64,000 nt of DNA from Ciceribacter thiooxidans (GCF_014126615.1 NZ_CP059896.1:230001-294000), one strand, 5' to 3'. Positions 54,809 through 63,891 are shown, numbered from the stretch's first letter. The notes: generated by a model from the letters alone, not told the origin. Program-made: numbers and translations.

Positions 54809-55372
54809 ATGCGAATGCGCGAACTAGTCCTGGCCTTGGCGATCGCCCTCTTCCTGGCAGTGACCGCCGTTGCCGAACCCGTGCCGGAGCCGTCGGCATA
54901 CAGGAGGGAGAACTACCGGGCCGAGGTGCCGGAGACCCTGAGCGGTGCACGGGTCGTCGACACACCGGAGGTCGTCAAGCTCTGGAAAGAGCATGGGGCC
55001 GTCTTCGTCGACGTTCTGCCCCATACGCCGAAGCCGCCGGAGCTTCCGGCGGGGACGGTCTGGAAAGAGAAGATAAGGGAGGACATTCCCGGCAGCGTCT
55101 GGCTCGCAAATGTCGGCTACGGCGTGCTCAACGAGGAGATGGAAGCGTTTTTCCGCACTAACCTGGAAAAGCTCACCGGCGGTAGCAACGAGAAGGCGCT
55201 GCTCTTCTACTGCCAGGAAAAGTGCTGGATGTCCTGGAATGCCGCAAAACGTGCGGTTGAATGGGGATACCAGCAGGTTCTCTGGTACCCGCACGGAACG
55301 GACGGATGGATCGCCGCAGGGCAGCCGGTCGAAAAGGCGGTACCCCTGCAACCCGAGATCTTACGCCGATGA
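54809..55372 (+). CDS. PQQ-catabolism-associated CXXCW-type protein
   Basis: A 187-residue exported rhodanese-like protein. Signal LVLALAIALFLAVTAVA, a rhodanese-like fold (GAVFVDVLPHTP ... LLFYCQEKCWMSWNAAKRAVEWGYQQVLWYPHGTDGW) with the Cys-X3-Cys-Trp motif of the family found beside PQQ alcohol dehydrogenases. Its chemical role is not known. The start at 54809 is by signal-peptide fit; GGAGG lies 14 bases upstream, which is rather far. Confidence 0.85.
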   Translation: MRMRELVLALAIALFLAVTAVAEPVPEPSAYRRENYRAEVPETLSGARVVDTPEVVKLWKEHGAVFVDVLPHTPKPPELPAGTVWKEKIREDIPGSVWLANVGYGVLNEEMEAFFRTNLEKLTGGSNEKALLFYCQEKCWMSWNAAKRAVEWGYQQVLWYPHGTDGWIAAGQPVEKAVPLQPEILRR

Positions 55373-55424
55373 GGCGTATGATGCCCAGCAAGACCATTTT
55401 CGGTCTTAAGAGAAGGAGGAGCTG

Positions 55425-55514
55425 ATGAAGAAAACCTGGACGAAACCGACCATGTGCACTGTTGCCGCCGGCATGGAAATGTCGCGCTATTTCCCGGCAC
55501 AGCTGAAGAAATAA
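55425..55514 (+). CDS. pqqA: PQQ precursor peptide PqqA
   Basis: A 29-residue peptide, MKKTWTKPTMCTVAAGMEMS..., ending RYFPAQLKK. The conserved Glu18 and Tyr22 (E-X3-Y) are the residues cross-linked by PqqE to build PQQ. A strong AAGGAGGAG site precedes the ATG. The 71 bp to pqqB contain no gene. Confidence 0.95.
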   Translation: MKKTWTKPTMCTVAAGMEMSRYFPAQLKK

Positions 55515-55585
55515 GCCACCCAGTCGCCCCGTCCGTATCGGGCGGGGCGGCTCCTTCGATGCGTCGCTGGAGGACAATCGGTCGG

Positions 55586-56524
55586 ATGCTGTTGAAAGTC
55601 CTGGGGTCCGCCGCGGGTGGAGGGTTTCCGCAATGGAACTGCAACTATCGATTGAGCAGGGCGGTCCGCCGCGGTGAAGAAGGATTTCGCCCGCGAACCC
55701 AATCGAGCCTCGCAGCTTGCGCGAATGGTCGCGATTGGGTGCTGTTCAACGCCTCCCCCGACATTCGCTCGCAGATCGACGCCACACCGGAATTGCAGCC
55801 GCCGCAGGAGGGCAAGCTTCGCGGGTCACCTATTCGCGCCGTGGTACTGACCAATGCGGATGTCGACCATATCGCCGGCCTGCTGAGCCTCAGGGAGCGC
55901 GAACGCTTCGTGGTTTACGCAACCGATCGCGTCCTCGAGGTCCTCGAGCAAAATACGATCTTCAATGTGCTCGATCCGCATTATGTGGAACGGCGCCTTC
56001 TGCCCCTTGGAGGCGTGATCCCGATTGCCGACAGCGACGGCCAATCAACCGGTATTCTGGTCGAGACGTTTTCTGTTTCCGGCAAGATCGCGCTTTTCCT
56101 TGAGGACGCCGGCCGTGCGAACGACGGTTTCGGCACGGAAGAGGGTGATACAGTGGGCTTGCGAATCTTCGAAGCGGACGTCGGGTCTTCGGCGTTCTAC
56201 ATTCCCGGCTGTGCTGCGGTTGACGGGAACCTGAAGGCACGTCTGGCTGGTGCTGCCTGCCTGTTCTTCGACGGTACCGTTTTCACCGACGACGAGATGC
56301 CCGTGGCCGGCGTTGGCTCCAAGACCGGAAAACGCATGGGACATCTGCAGATATCGGGGGCGCAGGGCTCGATGGCGCTCCTCGCCGACGTGCCGGTCGC
56401 GAGACGCATTTATGTTCATATAAACAACACCAATCCGATCCTCGACGAGCGCTCGTCCGAACACCAGGAGGTTCGCATGAGCGGCTGGGAGATCGGTCAT
56501 GACGGGATGGAGATCAGACTATGA
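55586..56524 (+). CDS. pqqB: PQQ biosynthesis protein PqqB
   Basis: A 312-residue metallo-beta-lactamase-fold protein needed for PQQ synthesis, probably as a hydroxylase of the peptide-derived diTyr/Glu-Tyr. The start VLGSAAGGGFPQWNCNYRL is typical, and the metal motif is TNADVDHIAGLLSL. The ATG at 55586 fits the family; GGAGG lies 12 bases before it. It overlaps pqqC (ATGA). Confidence 0.95.
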   Translation: MLLKVLGSAAGGGFPQWNCNYRLSRAVRRGEEGFRPRTQSSLAACANGRDWVLFNASPDIRSQIDATPELQPPQEGKLRGSPIRAVVLTNADVDHIAGLLSLRERERFVVYATDRVLEVLEQNTIFNVLDPHYVERRLLPLGGVIPIADSDGQSTGILVETFSVSGKIALFLEDAGRANDGFGTEEGDTVGLRIFEADVGSSAFYIPGCAAVDGNLKARLAGAACLFFDGTVFTDDEMPVAGVGSKTGKRMGHLQISGAQGSMALLADVPVARRIYVHINNTNPILDERSSEHQEVRMSGWEIGHDGMEIRL

Positions 56525-57276
56525 CCAGATTTTCCAGTGCTGCGAAGAATGGGCTGACGCCGGCCGCGCTCGAAGCGCTCCTGCGGGAGGTGGGCGCCGC
56601 GCGCTATCACAATCGCCATCCGCTGCACCACAAGATGGTGTCCGGCGCACTGAGCAAGGGACAGCTCCAGGCCTGGGCTCTCAACCGCTATTGCTATCAG
56701 GCGGTCATTCCGCGAAAGGACGCGATGATCCTCGCGCGGGCGGAGGATCCCGCCTTCCGTGCCGAATGGCGCAAACGTATCGAAGATCATGACGGCACCA
56801 ATGGCTGGGACGGTGGCATCGCGCGCTGGGTCAAGCTTGCGACAGGCCTCGGTCTCGACGACGCCATGGTCAAGAGCGAGCGTCTGGCACTTCCGGCGAC
56901 CCGTTTCGCGGTCGGAGCCTATCTCTCGTTTTGCACTGAACGCAGTCTTCTGGAAGCGGTCGCCTCGTCGCTGACCGAGCTCTTCTCACCAGTGATCATC
57001 GGTGAACGCGTGCCGGCCATGCTCGCCAAATACGACTATGTCACCGAGGATATCCTCGCCTATTTCAAACCGCGCCCCGTGCAGGCATCGAGAGATGCCG
57101 AGTTCGCGCTGGCTTATGTGCTGAAGCACGCCGACAGTCCCCGGAAGCAGCAGGCGGTCATCGACGCGCTTGTTTTCAAATGCGATATTCTCTGGTCGAT
57201 GCTGGACGCGCTCGAACACGCCTACGGCGAGAACGGCCACATTCCGCCCGGCGCCTTCGGCCCGGGGGCGGCATGA
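56521..57276 (+). CDS. pqqC: PQQ synthase PqqC
   Basis: A 251-residue cofactor-free oxidase that performs the last ring closure and eight-electron oxidation. It is a helical TENA/PqqC fold with YHNRHPLHHKMVSGALSKGQLQAWALNRYCYQ and DHDG near residue 90 of the active site. The ATG overlaps the pqqB stop, and its own stop overlaps the pqqD start. Confidence 0.95.
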   Translation: MTRFSSAAKNGLTPAALEALLREVGAARYHNRHPLHHKMVSGALSKGQLQAWALNRYCYQAVIPRKDAMILARAEDPAFRAEWRKRIEDHDGTNGWDGGIARWVKLATGLGLDDAMVKSERLALPATRFAVGAYLSFCTERSLLEAVASSLTELFSPVIIGERVPAMLAKYDYVTEDILAYFKPRPVQASRDAEFALAYVLKHADSPRKQQAVIDALVFKCDILWSMLDALEHAYGENGHIPPGAFGPGAA

Positions 57277-57572
57277 TGACGCTCGTCAGGGAACGTGCCG
57301 TTCTTTCGACGTCGTCCAGGCCGATGCTGAAGCGGTACTGCCGGCTGCAGTTCGACCCAGTCCGGGATGCCTGGGCGCTGCTGGCACCGGAGCGTGTCTA
57401 TTGGCCGAACGACGTCAGTCTCGAGATCCTGCGGCTATGCGACGGACAGCGCTCTGCCCGCGAAATCGTAGACCGGTTGGCTGAGCAGTACGAAACTCCG
57501 GCCGAGGACATCGCGGAGGATGTCGAGGATTTTCTCCAGGAGTGGGCGGACAGGTTGGTGGTGGCGTTATGA
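57273..57572 (+). CDS. pqqD: PQQ peptide chaperone PqqD
   Basis: A 99-residue chaperone that presents PqqA to PqqE. It shows the family pattern RPMLKRYCRLQFDPVRDAWALLAPERVYWPNDVSLEILRL-type beta/helix order (winged helix). Start ATG at 57273 (ATGATG; 57276 is possible), overlapping pqqC. The stop overlaps pqqE (ATGA). Confidence 0.93.
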   Translation: MMTLVRERAVLSTSSRPMLKRYCRLQFDPVRDAWALLAPERVYWPNDVSLEILRLCDGQRSAREIVDRLAEQYETPAEDIAEDVEDFLQEWADRLVVAL

Positions 57573-58699
57573 GCGAGATTCTTCCACCGCTTGGCATGCT
57601 CGCCGAACTCACGCATCGTTGTCCGCTGCAGTGCGTCTATTGTTCGAACCCGCTGGAGCTCCTGAAGGCCGACCGGGAACTGCCGACGGAAAGCTGGTTG
57701 TCGCTCTTCGAAGAGGCCGCTGATCTCGGGATCCTGCAGGTTCATCTTTCCGGAGGCGAGCCGACGCTTCGGCCGGATCTCGAAGAACTGATCGCCTGTC
57801 TCGCCCGCCGCGGGGTCTATTCCAACCTGATCACCGCCGGCGTCGGCATACCGGAAGGGCGCATGCAGGCCATGGCGGATGCCGGCCTCGACCACGTTCA
57901 GCTGAGTTTCCAGGGCGTCAATGCTGCGACGACCGAGCTGATCGGCAATCACAAGGGCGCGCAGGAAAAGAAGCTGGAGACCGCTCGCCAGGTGCGTTCC
58001 GCCGGCCTTCCACTCACGATCAATGCGCCCATTCATCGGCACAACATGCACGAAGTGCCGGCCTTCATCGAACTCGCCCTGTCGCTTGGGGCGGAGCGGC
58101 TTGAAATCGCCAACGTCCAGTATGCAGGCTGGGCGCTTCTCAACCGCAACTCCCTGATGCCGGACAGGGCGGATGTCGAACGGCAGGTGGAAATCGTCGA
58201 AGCGGCCCAGGAGCGGCTGCACGGGATCATGGCGATCGACTTCGTGACACCGGACTATTTTGCCGTCTATCCGAAGCCGTGCATGGGTGGCTGGGCGAGG
58301 GATGCGCTTGTCGTCACCCCCGACGGAACCGTCCTGCCGTGTCATGCTGCGGCCACTATTCCCTCTCTGACGTTCCAGAGGTTCGGTCAGCGAACTCTTA
58401 CGGATATCTGGTATCGCTCCGACGCGTTCAATGCCTTCCGGGGCACGGCCTGGATGCCGGAGCCGTGCCGCAGTTGTGATCGCCAGGAAATCGACTGGGG
58501 TGGCTGTCGCTGCCAGGCTCTGGCGATTACCGGAGACGCGGCCGCCACCGATCCCGCCTGCGTCAAATCGCCATTCCATCACCGCATGGCGGAACTGGCA
58601 GAAGAGAAGGTCGTCGAGCCAGCGAGCCTGCAGTACAGGCGGATCGGGCGTGTCGCGCCGCCGTCAGCTCTTCGGCATGAGTTGGCCGATGAATTTTGA
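57569..58699 (+). CDS. pqqE: PqqA radical-SAM enzyme PqqE
   Basis: A 376-residue radical SAM enzyme that makes the Glu-Tyr carbon-carbon bond in PqqA. The 4Fe-4S motif is Cys18-X3-Cys22-X2-Cys25 (HRCPLQCVYCSNP). The SPASM-domain cysteines lie in PKPCMGGW, TVLPCHAA, PCRSCDRQEIDWGGCRCQ and DPACVKS. Overlaps pqqD. Its last 36 bp overlap the end of the convergent minus-strand operon. Confidence 0.96.
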   Translation: MSEILPPLGMLAELTHRCPLQCVYCSNPLELLKADRELPTESWLSLFEEAADLGILQVHLSGGEPTLRPDLEELIACLARRGVYSNLITAGVGIPEGRMQAMADAGLDHVQLSFQGVNAATTELIGNHKGAQEKKLETARQVRSAGLPLTINAPIHRHNMHEVPAFIELALSLGAERLEIANVQYAGWALLNRNSLMPDRADVERQVEIVEAAQERLHGIMAIDFVTPDYFAVYPKPCMGGWARDALVVTPDGTVLPCHAAATIPSLTFQRFGQRTLTDIWYRSDAFNAFRGTAWMPEPCRSCDRQEIDWGGCRCQALAITGDAAATDPACVKSPFHHRMAELAEEKVVEPASLQYRRIGRVAPPSALRHELADEF

Positions 58700-59287
58700 C
58701 AGGCCGTAAAGCCGCTGCTCGATGATCGTCGGCACCTCGCAGACGTAGCTCAGCGACTGGACGCGCTCCTCGAAGACGCGTGTTTCCCATTTCAGTTGGT
58801 CGCTCTGCTTTTCCATTTCGGTGGGGTCGGCATTCGCGTCCCGCCTGAGCTTGTCGACATCCGATGCCTTCTTGCGGAGATCGGCCGCCAGTTGCCGCTG
58901 TTTGCCGGCATAGCGGGCAATGCCGGAGATGACCTGTTCCCTTTCCCGGTTGAGTTTCTCGAACAGGCCCTGGAAGACCTGTGCAAGCTTCTCGTCGGTC
59001 TGGTCGGCGGGTAGCGTTGCCGCGAAAGCTTCGAGCTGCTTTTGTGCTGCATCCATCGGAGTGCGCCGCGCCGCCAGTTCATCGACGAGTTGCGCGACGT
59101 CGGCATCCTTGTTCCAGTCCTTGGCTGTTTCGGGGAGCGCGTCGCCGTTCCATACCTGTGCGACGGAAAGTTCCGGCACCTTGCGCTGGACACAGGGCCA
59201 GTCCGGATCGGTGTTGCTGGCGGCCGCCGTTAGCCCCGGCACCATGGTTATGCCGACAGCGACCACGGCAATGATCGAGGTCCTCAT
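58664..59287 (-). CDS. Periplasmic coiled-coil protein of the PQQ-linked ABC operon
   Basis: A 207-residue exported protein. Signal peptide MRTSIIAVVAVGITMVPGLTAA, WPCVQRKVPELSVAQVW after it, then a long helical region (about residues 90-175: FEKLNREREQVISGIARYAGKQRQLAADLRK...) likely to form coiled coil. Two Cys (in DWPCVQ and YVCEVP) may bridge. Family not recognised. The ATG overlaps the permease stop, so it is coupled to the ABC system, perhaps as its periplasmic adaptor. Confidence 0.75.
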   Translation of the reverse strand: MRTSIIAVVAVGITMVPGLTAAASNTDPDWPCVQRKVPELSVAQVWNGDALPETAKDWNKDADVAQLVDELAARRTPMDAAQKQLEAFAATLPADQTDEKLAQVFQGLFEKLNREREQVISGIARYAGKQRQLAADLRKKASDVDKLRRDANADPTEMEKQSDQLKWETRVFEERVQSLSYVCEVPTIIEQRLYGLSKFIGQLMPKS

Positions 59288-60156
59288 GTGTTTCCTCCCG
59301 TGTCTTGCTTGCGGGTCGTCAGCCCCAGGCTCGGATTGTAGGCGAGAATGGCGCCTGCCAGGAACAGAAGTGTGACGGCTGCAACCACCAGAAGCGATGT
59401 CCATTCGATCTGCCCATAAAAGGCGAAACGGACCAGTTCGACCGCATAGGTGAACGGGTTCAGCAGGCAGATCCGATAGAGCAGGGGAGAGGCTTCCTGC
59501 ACGCGCCACAGCGGATAGAGCGCCGACGAGGCGAAATACATCGGGAAGATCACGAAATTCATGATCCCGGCGAAATTCTCCAGCTGCCGGATCAGGGAAG
59601 ACAGAAGCATGCCGAGCGCACCCAGCATCAGGCCCGAAAGAAACAGTGCCGGCAGCACCAGAAAATAGCCCACGACAGGCGCCTTCACATCCCAGAACCA
59701 GGCGATGGCCAGGAAAACATAGACCTGCACGATCGACACCGCGACGCCGGCAAGAAGCTTCGAAACCAGCAGGAACCAGCGCGGAAAGGGACTGACGAGA
59801 AGGGTTCGCATGTTGCCCATCTCGCGATCGTAGACCATCGAAAGGGAAGACTGCATGCCGCTGAAGAGGAGGATCATCCCGCAGAGGCCGGGTGTGATGT
59901 AGACTTCGTACAGCACATAAGTCTGGTAGGGTGGGATGATCGAGACGCCGAGGACCTGACGGAACCCGGCCGCGAAGATGAACAGCCAGAGCAGTGGCCG
60001 CACCAGCGAAGAGATGAAGCGTTCCCTCTGGTTCAGGTAGCGCAGGCCCTCGCGCTTCAGAATGCCCTTCAGGCAGACGAGATATTGTACTAGCCCGAGC
60101 CGTTCGCGGGGCGCCCAGTGCGGCGTTGATCCGTCATGCCCTGCAATGTCGGTCAT
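59284..60156 (-). CDS. ABC-2 type permease, PQQ/alcohol-associated
   Basis: A 290-residue membrane protein with about six helices and the ABC-2 features RERFISSLVRPLLWLFIFAAGF and SLSMVYDREMGNMRTLLVSPFPRWFLL. It belongs to the group found with PQQ alcohol dehydrogenases (the PedC-like set of Pseudomonas). ABC-2 permeases are usually exporters, so substrate removal or envelope assembly is as likely as import. It overlaps both neighbours by four bases. Confidence 0.85.
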   Translation of the reverse strand: MTDIAGHDGSTPHWAPRERLGLVQYLVCLKGILKREGLRYLNQRERFISSLVRPLLWLFIFAAGFRQVLGVSIIPPYQTYVLYEVYITPGLCGMILLFSGMQSSLSMVYDREMGNMRTLLVSPFPRWFLLVSKLLAGVAVSIVQVYVFLAIAWFWDVKAPVVGYFLVLPALFLSGLMLGALGMLLSSLIRQLENFAGIMNFVIFPMYFASSALYPLWRVQEASPLLYRICLLNPFTYAVELVRFAFYGQIEWTSLLVVAAVTLLFLAGAILAYNPSLGLTTRKQDTGGNT

Positions 60157-60965
60157 GGGCGCACGCCTCCCCCGCGGATGTCAACAATGCCGGTGAGTCT
60201 GGAGAATGCCTGATGCAAGGTCGTCGATCCCGTCTGTCGGATCACATCGGCGACGGCGCCGTCGGCGACCACTTTTCCGGCATTCAGGACGACGACGTGA
60301 TCAGCCTGGTTCACTTCGTCGATCAGGTGGGTCGCCCACAGGACGCTTGTGCCTTCCTGCTCGACGAGACGCCGGATGTCGGCGAGGATCGCCGCTCTCG
60401 ACTTGATGTCGAGCCCGACTGTCGCCTCATCCAACAGCAGCAGTGACGGACGATGGAGGAGTGCGCGGACGATTTCCACGCGGCGCATCTGGCCACCGGA
60501 GAGGCTGCGCGCCTTATCATGCAGCCGGTCCTCCATGTCGATCGAGGCGAGCAGTTCCCGAATCCGATCGCGTGCTGCACCCGTGCCGATCCCGTGGAGC
60601 GAGGCGTGGTAGGAGAGGTTCTGCTGGACGGTGAGATCGAGATCGAGGGTTCGGGCCTGGAAGACGATGCCGAGTTGGCGAAGCGCGCTTCCGGCCTTAC
60701 GGCGGATATCGTGACCGAAAATGCGGATATTGCCGGTTTGTGGTGAGAAGAGGTGACTGATCAGCGAGAAAAGCGTCGTTTTGCCGGCACCGTTGAGACC
60801 AAGCAGCACGGTGAACTGGCCTGAATCGATCGAGAACGAAACGTCGTCGAGCACTTTTCTGCTGCCATAGCTATAGCTCACAGTCGTCAACTCGAGCGGC
60901 GGCTGGGCCGGCTTCTCCTTCGGCCTGACGTGTGCATCTTCTGGCTGTCCGGCTCTGATGGTCAT
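60153..60965 (-). CDS. ABC ATPase, PQQ-alcohol-dehydrogenase-associated type
   Basis: A 270-residue ATPase with Walker A LGLNGAGKTTLF (about residue 50), signature LSGGQMRRVEIVRAL, Walker B SLLLLDEATVGLD and switch His in WATHLIDEV. It partners the ABC-2 permease. The ATG at 60965 is chosen over an upstream frame that lacks a ribosome site. A 64-bp gap separates it from the upstream gene. Confidence 0.88.
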   Translation of the reverse strand: MTIRAGQPEDAHVRPKEKPAQPPLELTTVSYSYGSRKVLDDVSFSIDSGQFTVLLGLNGAGKTTLFSLISHLFSPQTGNIRIFGHDIRRKAGSALRQLGIVFQARTLDLDLTVQQNLSYHASLHGIGTGAARDRIRELLASIDMEDRLHDKARSLSGGQMRRVEIVRALLHRPSLLLLDEATVGLDIKSRAAILADIRRLVEQEGTSVLWATHLIDEVNQADHVVVLNAGKVVADGAVADVIRQTGSTTLHQAFSRLTGIVDIRGGGVRP

Positions 60966-61029
60966 GGGTTCCGCTTTCCACGGGTGGCGGCACTCCGCGC
61001 CCCTTCTGTGTTGCACGAAAAGTGGGCGG

Positions 61030-61485
61030 TTACTTGATGATGATCTTGCCCTTCATCCCCTTGTCGGCGAGGTCGGGCACGGACCAGGTGTATTCTCCCG
61101 GCCGGACGGTGGTGAACTGAACGTTGATCGTTCCCTCGGCGTCGAATTCCAGCCAGGCGGGAGCCCCGTTCATGTGCACTTCCAGATCATCGATGATGAT
61201 CTGGTTCATCCAGACGTTCCGGAAGAGGTCCGTCGCAAACTTGTATTCAAGCCCCCCTGCCGAAGTGATTTTCCAGCGGTAACCCTGGCCTGCGACGAGT
61301 TCGAAGTCCTTCTGGTTGACGGCGTAGATATCCTCCTTCGAACCGAGGACCAGTTCCGGCAGATTCTTGCTGGCGCGAGTAACCTTCGGCTGGTCCTTGT
61401 CGTCTTCCTCCTGGGCGGCTGCGTAAGGCTGGATTGAAAGCAGGCTTATGATGGCTGCGCAGGCGACGAGTTTGAGCTTGGACAT
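61030..61485 (-). CDS. Exported cupredoxin-like protein without copper Cys/His
   Basis: A 151-residue protein: signal peptide KLVACAAIISLLSIQPYAAA, acidic start EEDDKDQ, then a beta-sandwich ending VRPGEYTWSVPDLADKGMKGKIIIK. That end parallels the C-x-x-x-x-H-x-x-x-x-M copper loop of plastocyanin-like proteins, but the Cys and His are replaced while the Met remains, and the mature part has no Cys. It is therefore unlikely to hold a type-1 copper site. A C6 run (61252-61257) is in frame. Confidence 0.7.
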   Translation of the reverse strand: MSKLKLVACAAIISLLSIQPYAAAQEEDDKDQPKVTRASKNLPELVLGSKEDIYAVNQKDFELVAGQGYRWKITSAGGLEYKFATDLFRNVWMNQIIIDDLEVHMNGAPAWLEFDAEGTINVQFTTVRPGEYTWSVPDLADKGMKGKIIIK

Positions 61486-61513
61486 TCATTCCTCCCGTTT
61501 TTCTCGATGCAGA

Positions 61514-62488
61514 TCAGTTTGGTGCCACTGTCACGCCCCAGGGCAGGGCTCCGACAGTCACCGATTTGACTGGCTCGTCGGATTGCGTGTCGATGAAGGT
61601 GATGTCGTTTGAAAGCCCGTTCGTGCTGATGACGTACCTGCCGTCAGGCGTGAACGCGAGCTGCCAGACGCGCTGGCCGACCAGCACGTACTTCTCCACC
61701 TCGTAGGTTTCCGCATTGACCACCGCGACCCGGTTGGCGGGACCGAGGGCGACATAGGCTTTCTTGCCGTCGGCGGTGATCCGCACGCCGACGGGCTGGA
61801 TGGCTTCGGACCTCAGCCCCTGGATCTCGAAGCTGATCTTGTGTTTGACCTCGCGGGTGGCATTGTCGATCACCGACACCGTGCCGCCGATCTCCGCACT
61901 GACCCAGACCTCCGAACCATCAGGCTTGAACTGTGCGAAGCGTGGGCGTGCATCGACCAGCACATTGGAGACGATCTCGTGGCTTGTCGTATCGATGAAA
62001 TGGGCCATGTTCGTAGTTTCGGATGTGTTCACCATGGTTTTTCCGTCGGGGCTTATGCCCATCCCTTCCGGCTCCACGCCGACCGGGATTTCGGCAAGCA
62101 CGGTCTTCTGCTCCACATCGATCACGGTGACGAGGTTGTCGTCTTCGTTGGCGACGTAGAGCGTCTTGCCGTCAGGCGACAGGACGAAGAGTTCCGGGTC
62201 CGGCCCGGATGGCAGGCTGCCGACGATTTCGTGGGTCGCCGTGTCGATGATCTCCACGGTATCGTCGTCGCTGGCGCATACGTAAAGGAACTTGCCGTCG
62301 CGGGAGACGGTAATTCCCCGGGGACGCTGTCCGACATTGATCGTCTTGACCGGCTCCATCGCGTCGGAGTCGATGATGGTCACCGTGTTGTCCTTTTCGT
62401 TGGACACGTAGACCGCATTCGCCCAGGCGGGCTGGGCGATGACCGTCGCCACGGCGGCGCAATAGAGCTGCCTGAGAAGTCCTTGCAT
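61514..62488 (-). CDS. YVTN-type beta-propeller, PQQ-catabolism-associated
   Basis: A 324-residue exported propeller with about seven repeats of the form VYVSNEKDNTVTIIDSDAMEPVKTI, LYVCASDDDTVEIIDTATHEIV and LYVANEDDNLVTVIDVEQKTV. Signal-like start LYCAAVATVIAQPAWA. This propeller class is regularly found with the ABC genes of PQQ alcohol oxidation. A binding or scaffold role is likely; no catalytic residues are evident. It lies 22 bp after the binding-protein gene. Confidence 0.88.
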   Translation of the reverse strand: MQGLLRQLYCAAVATVIAQPAWANAVYVSNEKDNTVTIIDSDAMEPVKTINVGQRPRGITVSRDGKFLYVCASDDDTVEIIDTATHEIVGSLPSGPDPELFVLSPDGKTLYVANEDDNLVTVIDVEQKTVLAEIPVGVEPEGMGISPDGKTMVNTSETTNMAHFIDTTSHEIVSNVLVDARPRFAQFKPDGSEVWVSAEIGGTVSVIDNATREVKHKISFEIQGLRSEAIQPVGVRITADGKKAYVALGPANRVAVVNAETYEVEKYVLVGQRVWQLAFTPDGRYVISTNGLSNDITFIDTQSDEPVKSVTVGALPWGVTVAPN

Positions 62489-62510
62489 TCCTCTCCTCCT
62501 CCCACTCTTC

Positions 62511-63721
62511 CTATTTCAGCTTGCACTTGGTTTCGGGCCGGTCGACACCGAGAGTATCGAGCTCCGAGAATTGATGGAGGAAACCGTCCTGGGGAGAGGT
62601 CGAGACGACGCCGCGGCCGTCGCCCAGCAGGATGGGCTGGCGCAACTGCCAGTTCCAGGTGCGGAAGGTGACCTTCTGCCCCTTGAACGCGGCGATCGAG
62701 AAGTCGTCCGACTTTATGAAGGCTTCGATCTTCCCGGCATCGTTTCCTTGCGTGCGGGTCGCCGCTTCGCCGAGGATGCGCACCGCCGTCCACGCCTGCA
62801 TGTCCTTGGACAGCATGCGCCTGCCGGTTGCCTTGGAGAAACGATTCTGGATCTGCGATCCGCCCCACTGTTCACTGGCCGGATGCCAGCTTGAAGGGAT
62901 GAGCCCGGCGGTGCCGGCGACTGGGCGCGGTGTCCACGTGCGGTACGGGACATAACTGCCGAACACTTCGCTCTCGTCGGCAACGATGACGACGTCATGC
63001 TCCGGGAGGTTCTGGGTGAAGACGGGCATCTGGCGCTGTACCTGGATGACGCCCGTATCGGTACGGCGGGCCGAGCCTGTATCCTTGTAGAGGCGCTCCT
63101 CGACGATCGTCGCACCGAAGCGCGTGGCAGCGCGACGGATCGCGTCGGCATAAAGCTGGTCGCGCTCGTGGGAGCCGTAGAGCAGCACCCATTTGCGCCA
63201 TTGCTTCCACACCAGATACTGCGCGAGGCCATCGGCCAGCATGCTTCGGGTCGGCGCAGTGTGGAACACATTCGAGCGGCATTCCTCCTCGCGCAACACG
63301 TCGTCGGTGGCGCCGACGTTGAAAAGGAGAGCGCCGTTTTCGCGCGCGAGGTCGGCGATCGAGAGCAATTGCGCGGCGGAGATATCGGTCAGCACGAATT
63401 TGTCGCCGCGCGCGAGCATCTCCTTGAATGTGGCGACTACGTCTGCCTCGAACTTGACCTCCACGACGTCGAGACTGAACGACTGGCCGAGGAATTTTCC
63501 GGTCGTGTTGTTGTCGTTGATCGCGACGTTCGCACCGGCCACGCCCTCGTCGCGCGGGGGACGTCAAGGATCGACAGCGCCAGTTGCGGTTCGTAAGCGC
63601 GCAGGTAACCGATGCTGATTTTGGTCGGCGTCGGCGAGGCGCCGGTATCCTGCGCGCGAAGGTCCGTCGCATTGACGAGCAGCAAAAAAAAGCCCAATAA
63701 AAACGCGAGAGTTTCAGGCAC
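62511..63721 (-). pseudogene. ABC substrate-binding protein, PQQ-alcohol system (frameshifted)
   Basis: The N-terminus starts at a GTG (63721) with GGAG upstream: ETLAFLLGFFLLLVNATDLRAQ is a signal peptide, then KISIGYLRAYEPQLALSILDVP. The frame breaks at a G5 run (63556-63560, C5 on the coding strand). One added base gives DVPPRDEGVAGANVAIND and joins the large C-terminal part (GANVAINDNNTTGKFLGQSF ... ending at 62511), for 403 residues in all. The C-terminal part is a Leu/Ile/Val-type receptor family fold. Without correction the exported protein is not made. First gene of the minus-strand operon. Confidence 0.88.
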
Positions 63722-63891
63722 CGTGCTCTCCGCAGCAAAACCACTTTCTACGCCGTCACGCGAGTGACGACGGCTGATGCAGTAAAGGTGCCCAACTTGT
63801 TTTTATACAACCTATCCGCAATCTCAAGCCTCGATTTACGCTTTTCTCGTCGCCCGGGAGACGCTAACCCTTTCGTGCGAGGAGAATTTTG
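63722..63891. promoter_or_regulatory. Divergent regulatory region, ABC operon / MfnB-like gene
   Basis: 170 bp between divergent genes. A perfect dyad CGTCAC-GCGA-GTGACG (63754-63769) and an AT-rich dyad TTGT (63797-63800) ... ACAA (63807-63810) are the main features. Either may be an operator. No gene is seen. Confidence 0.4.
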
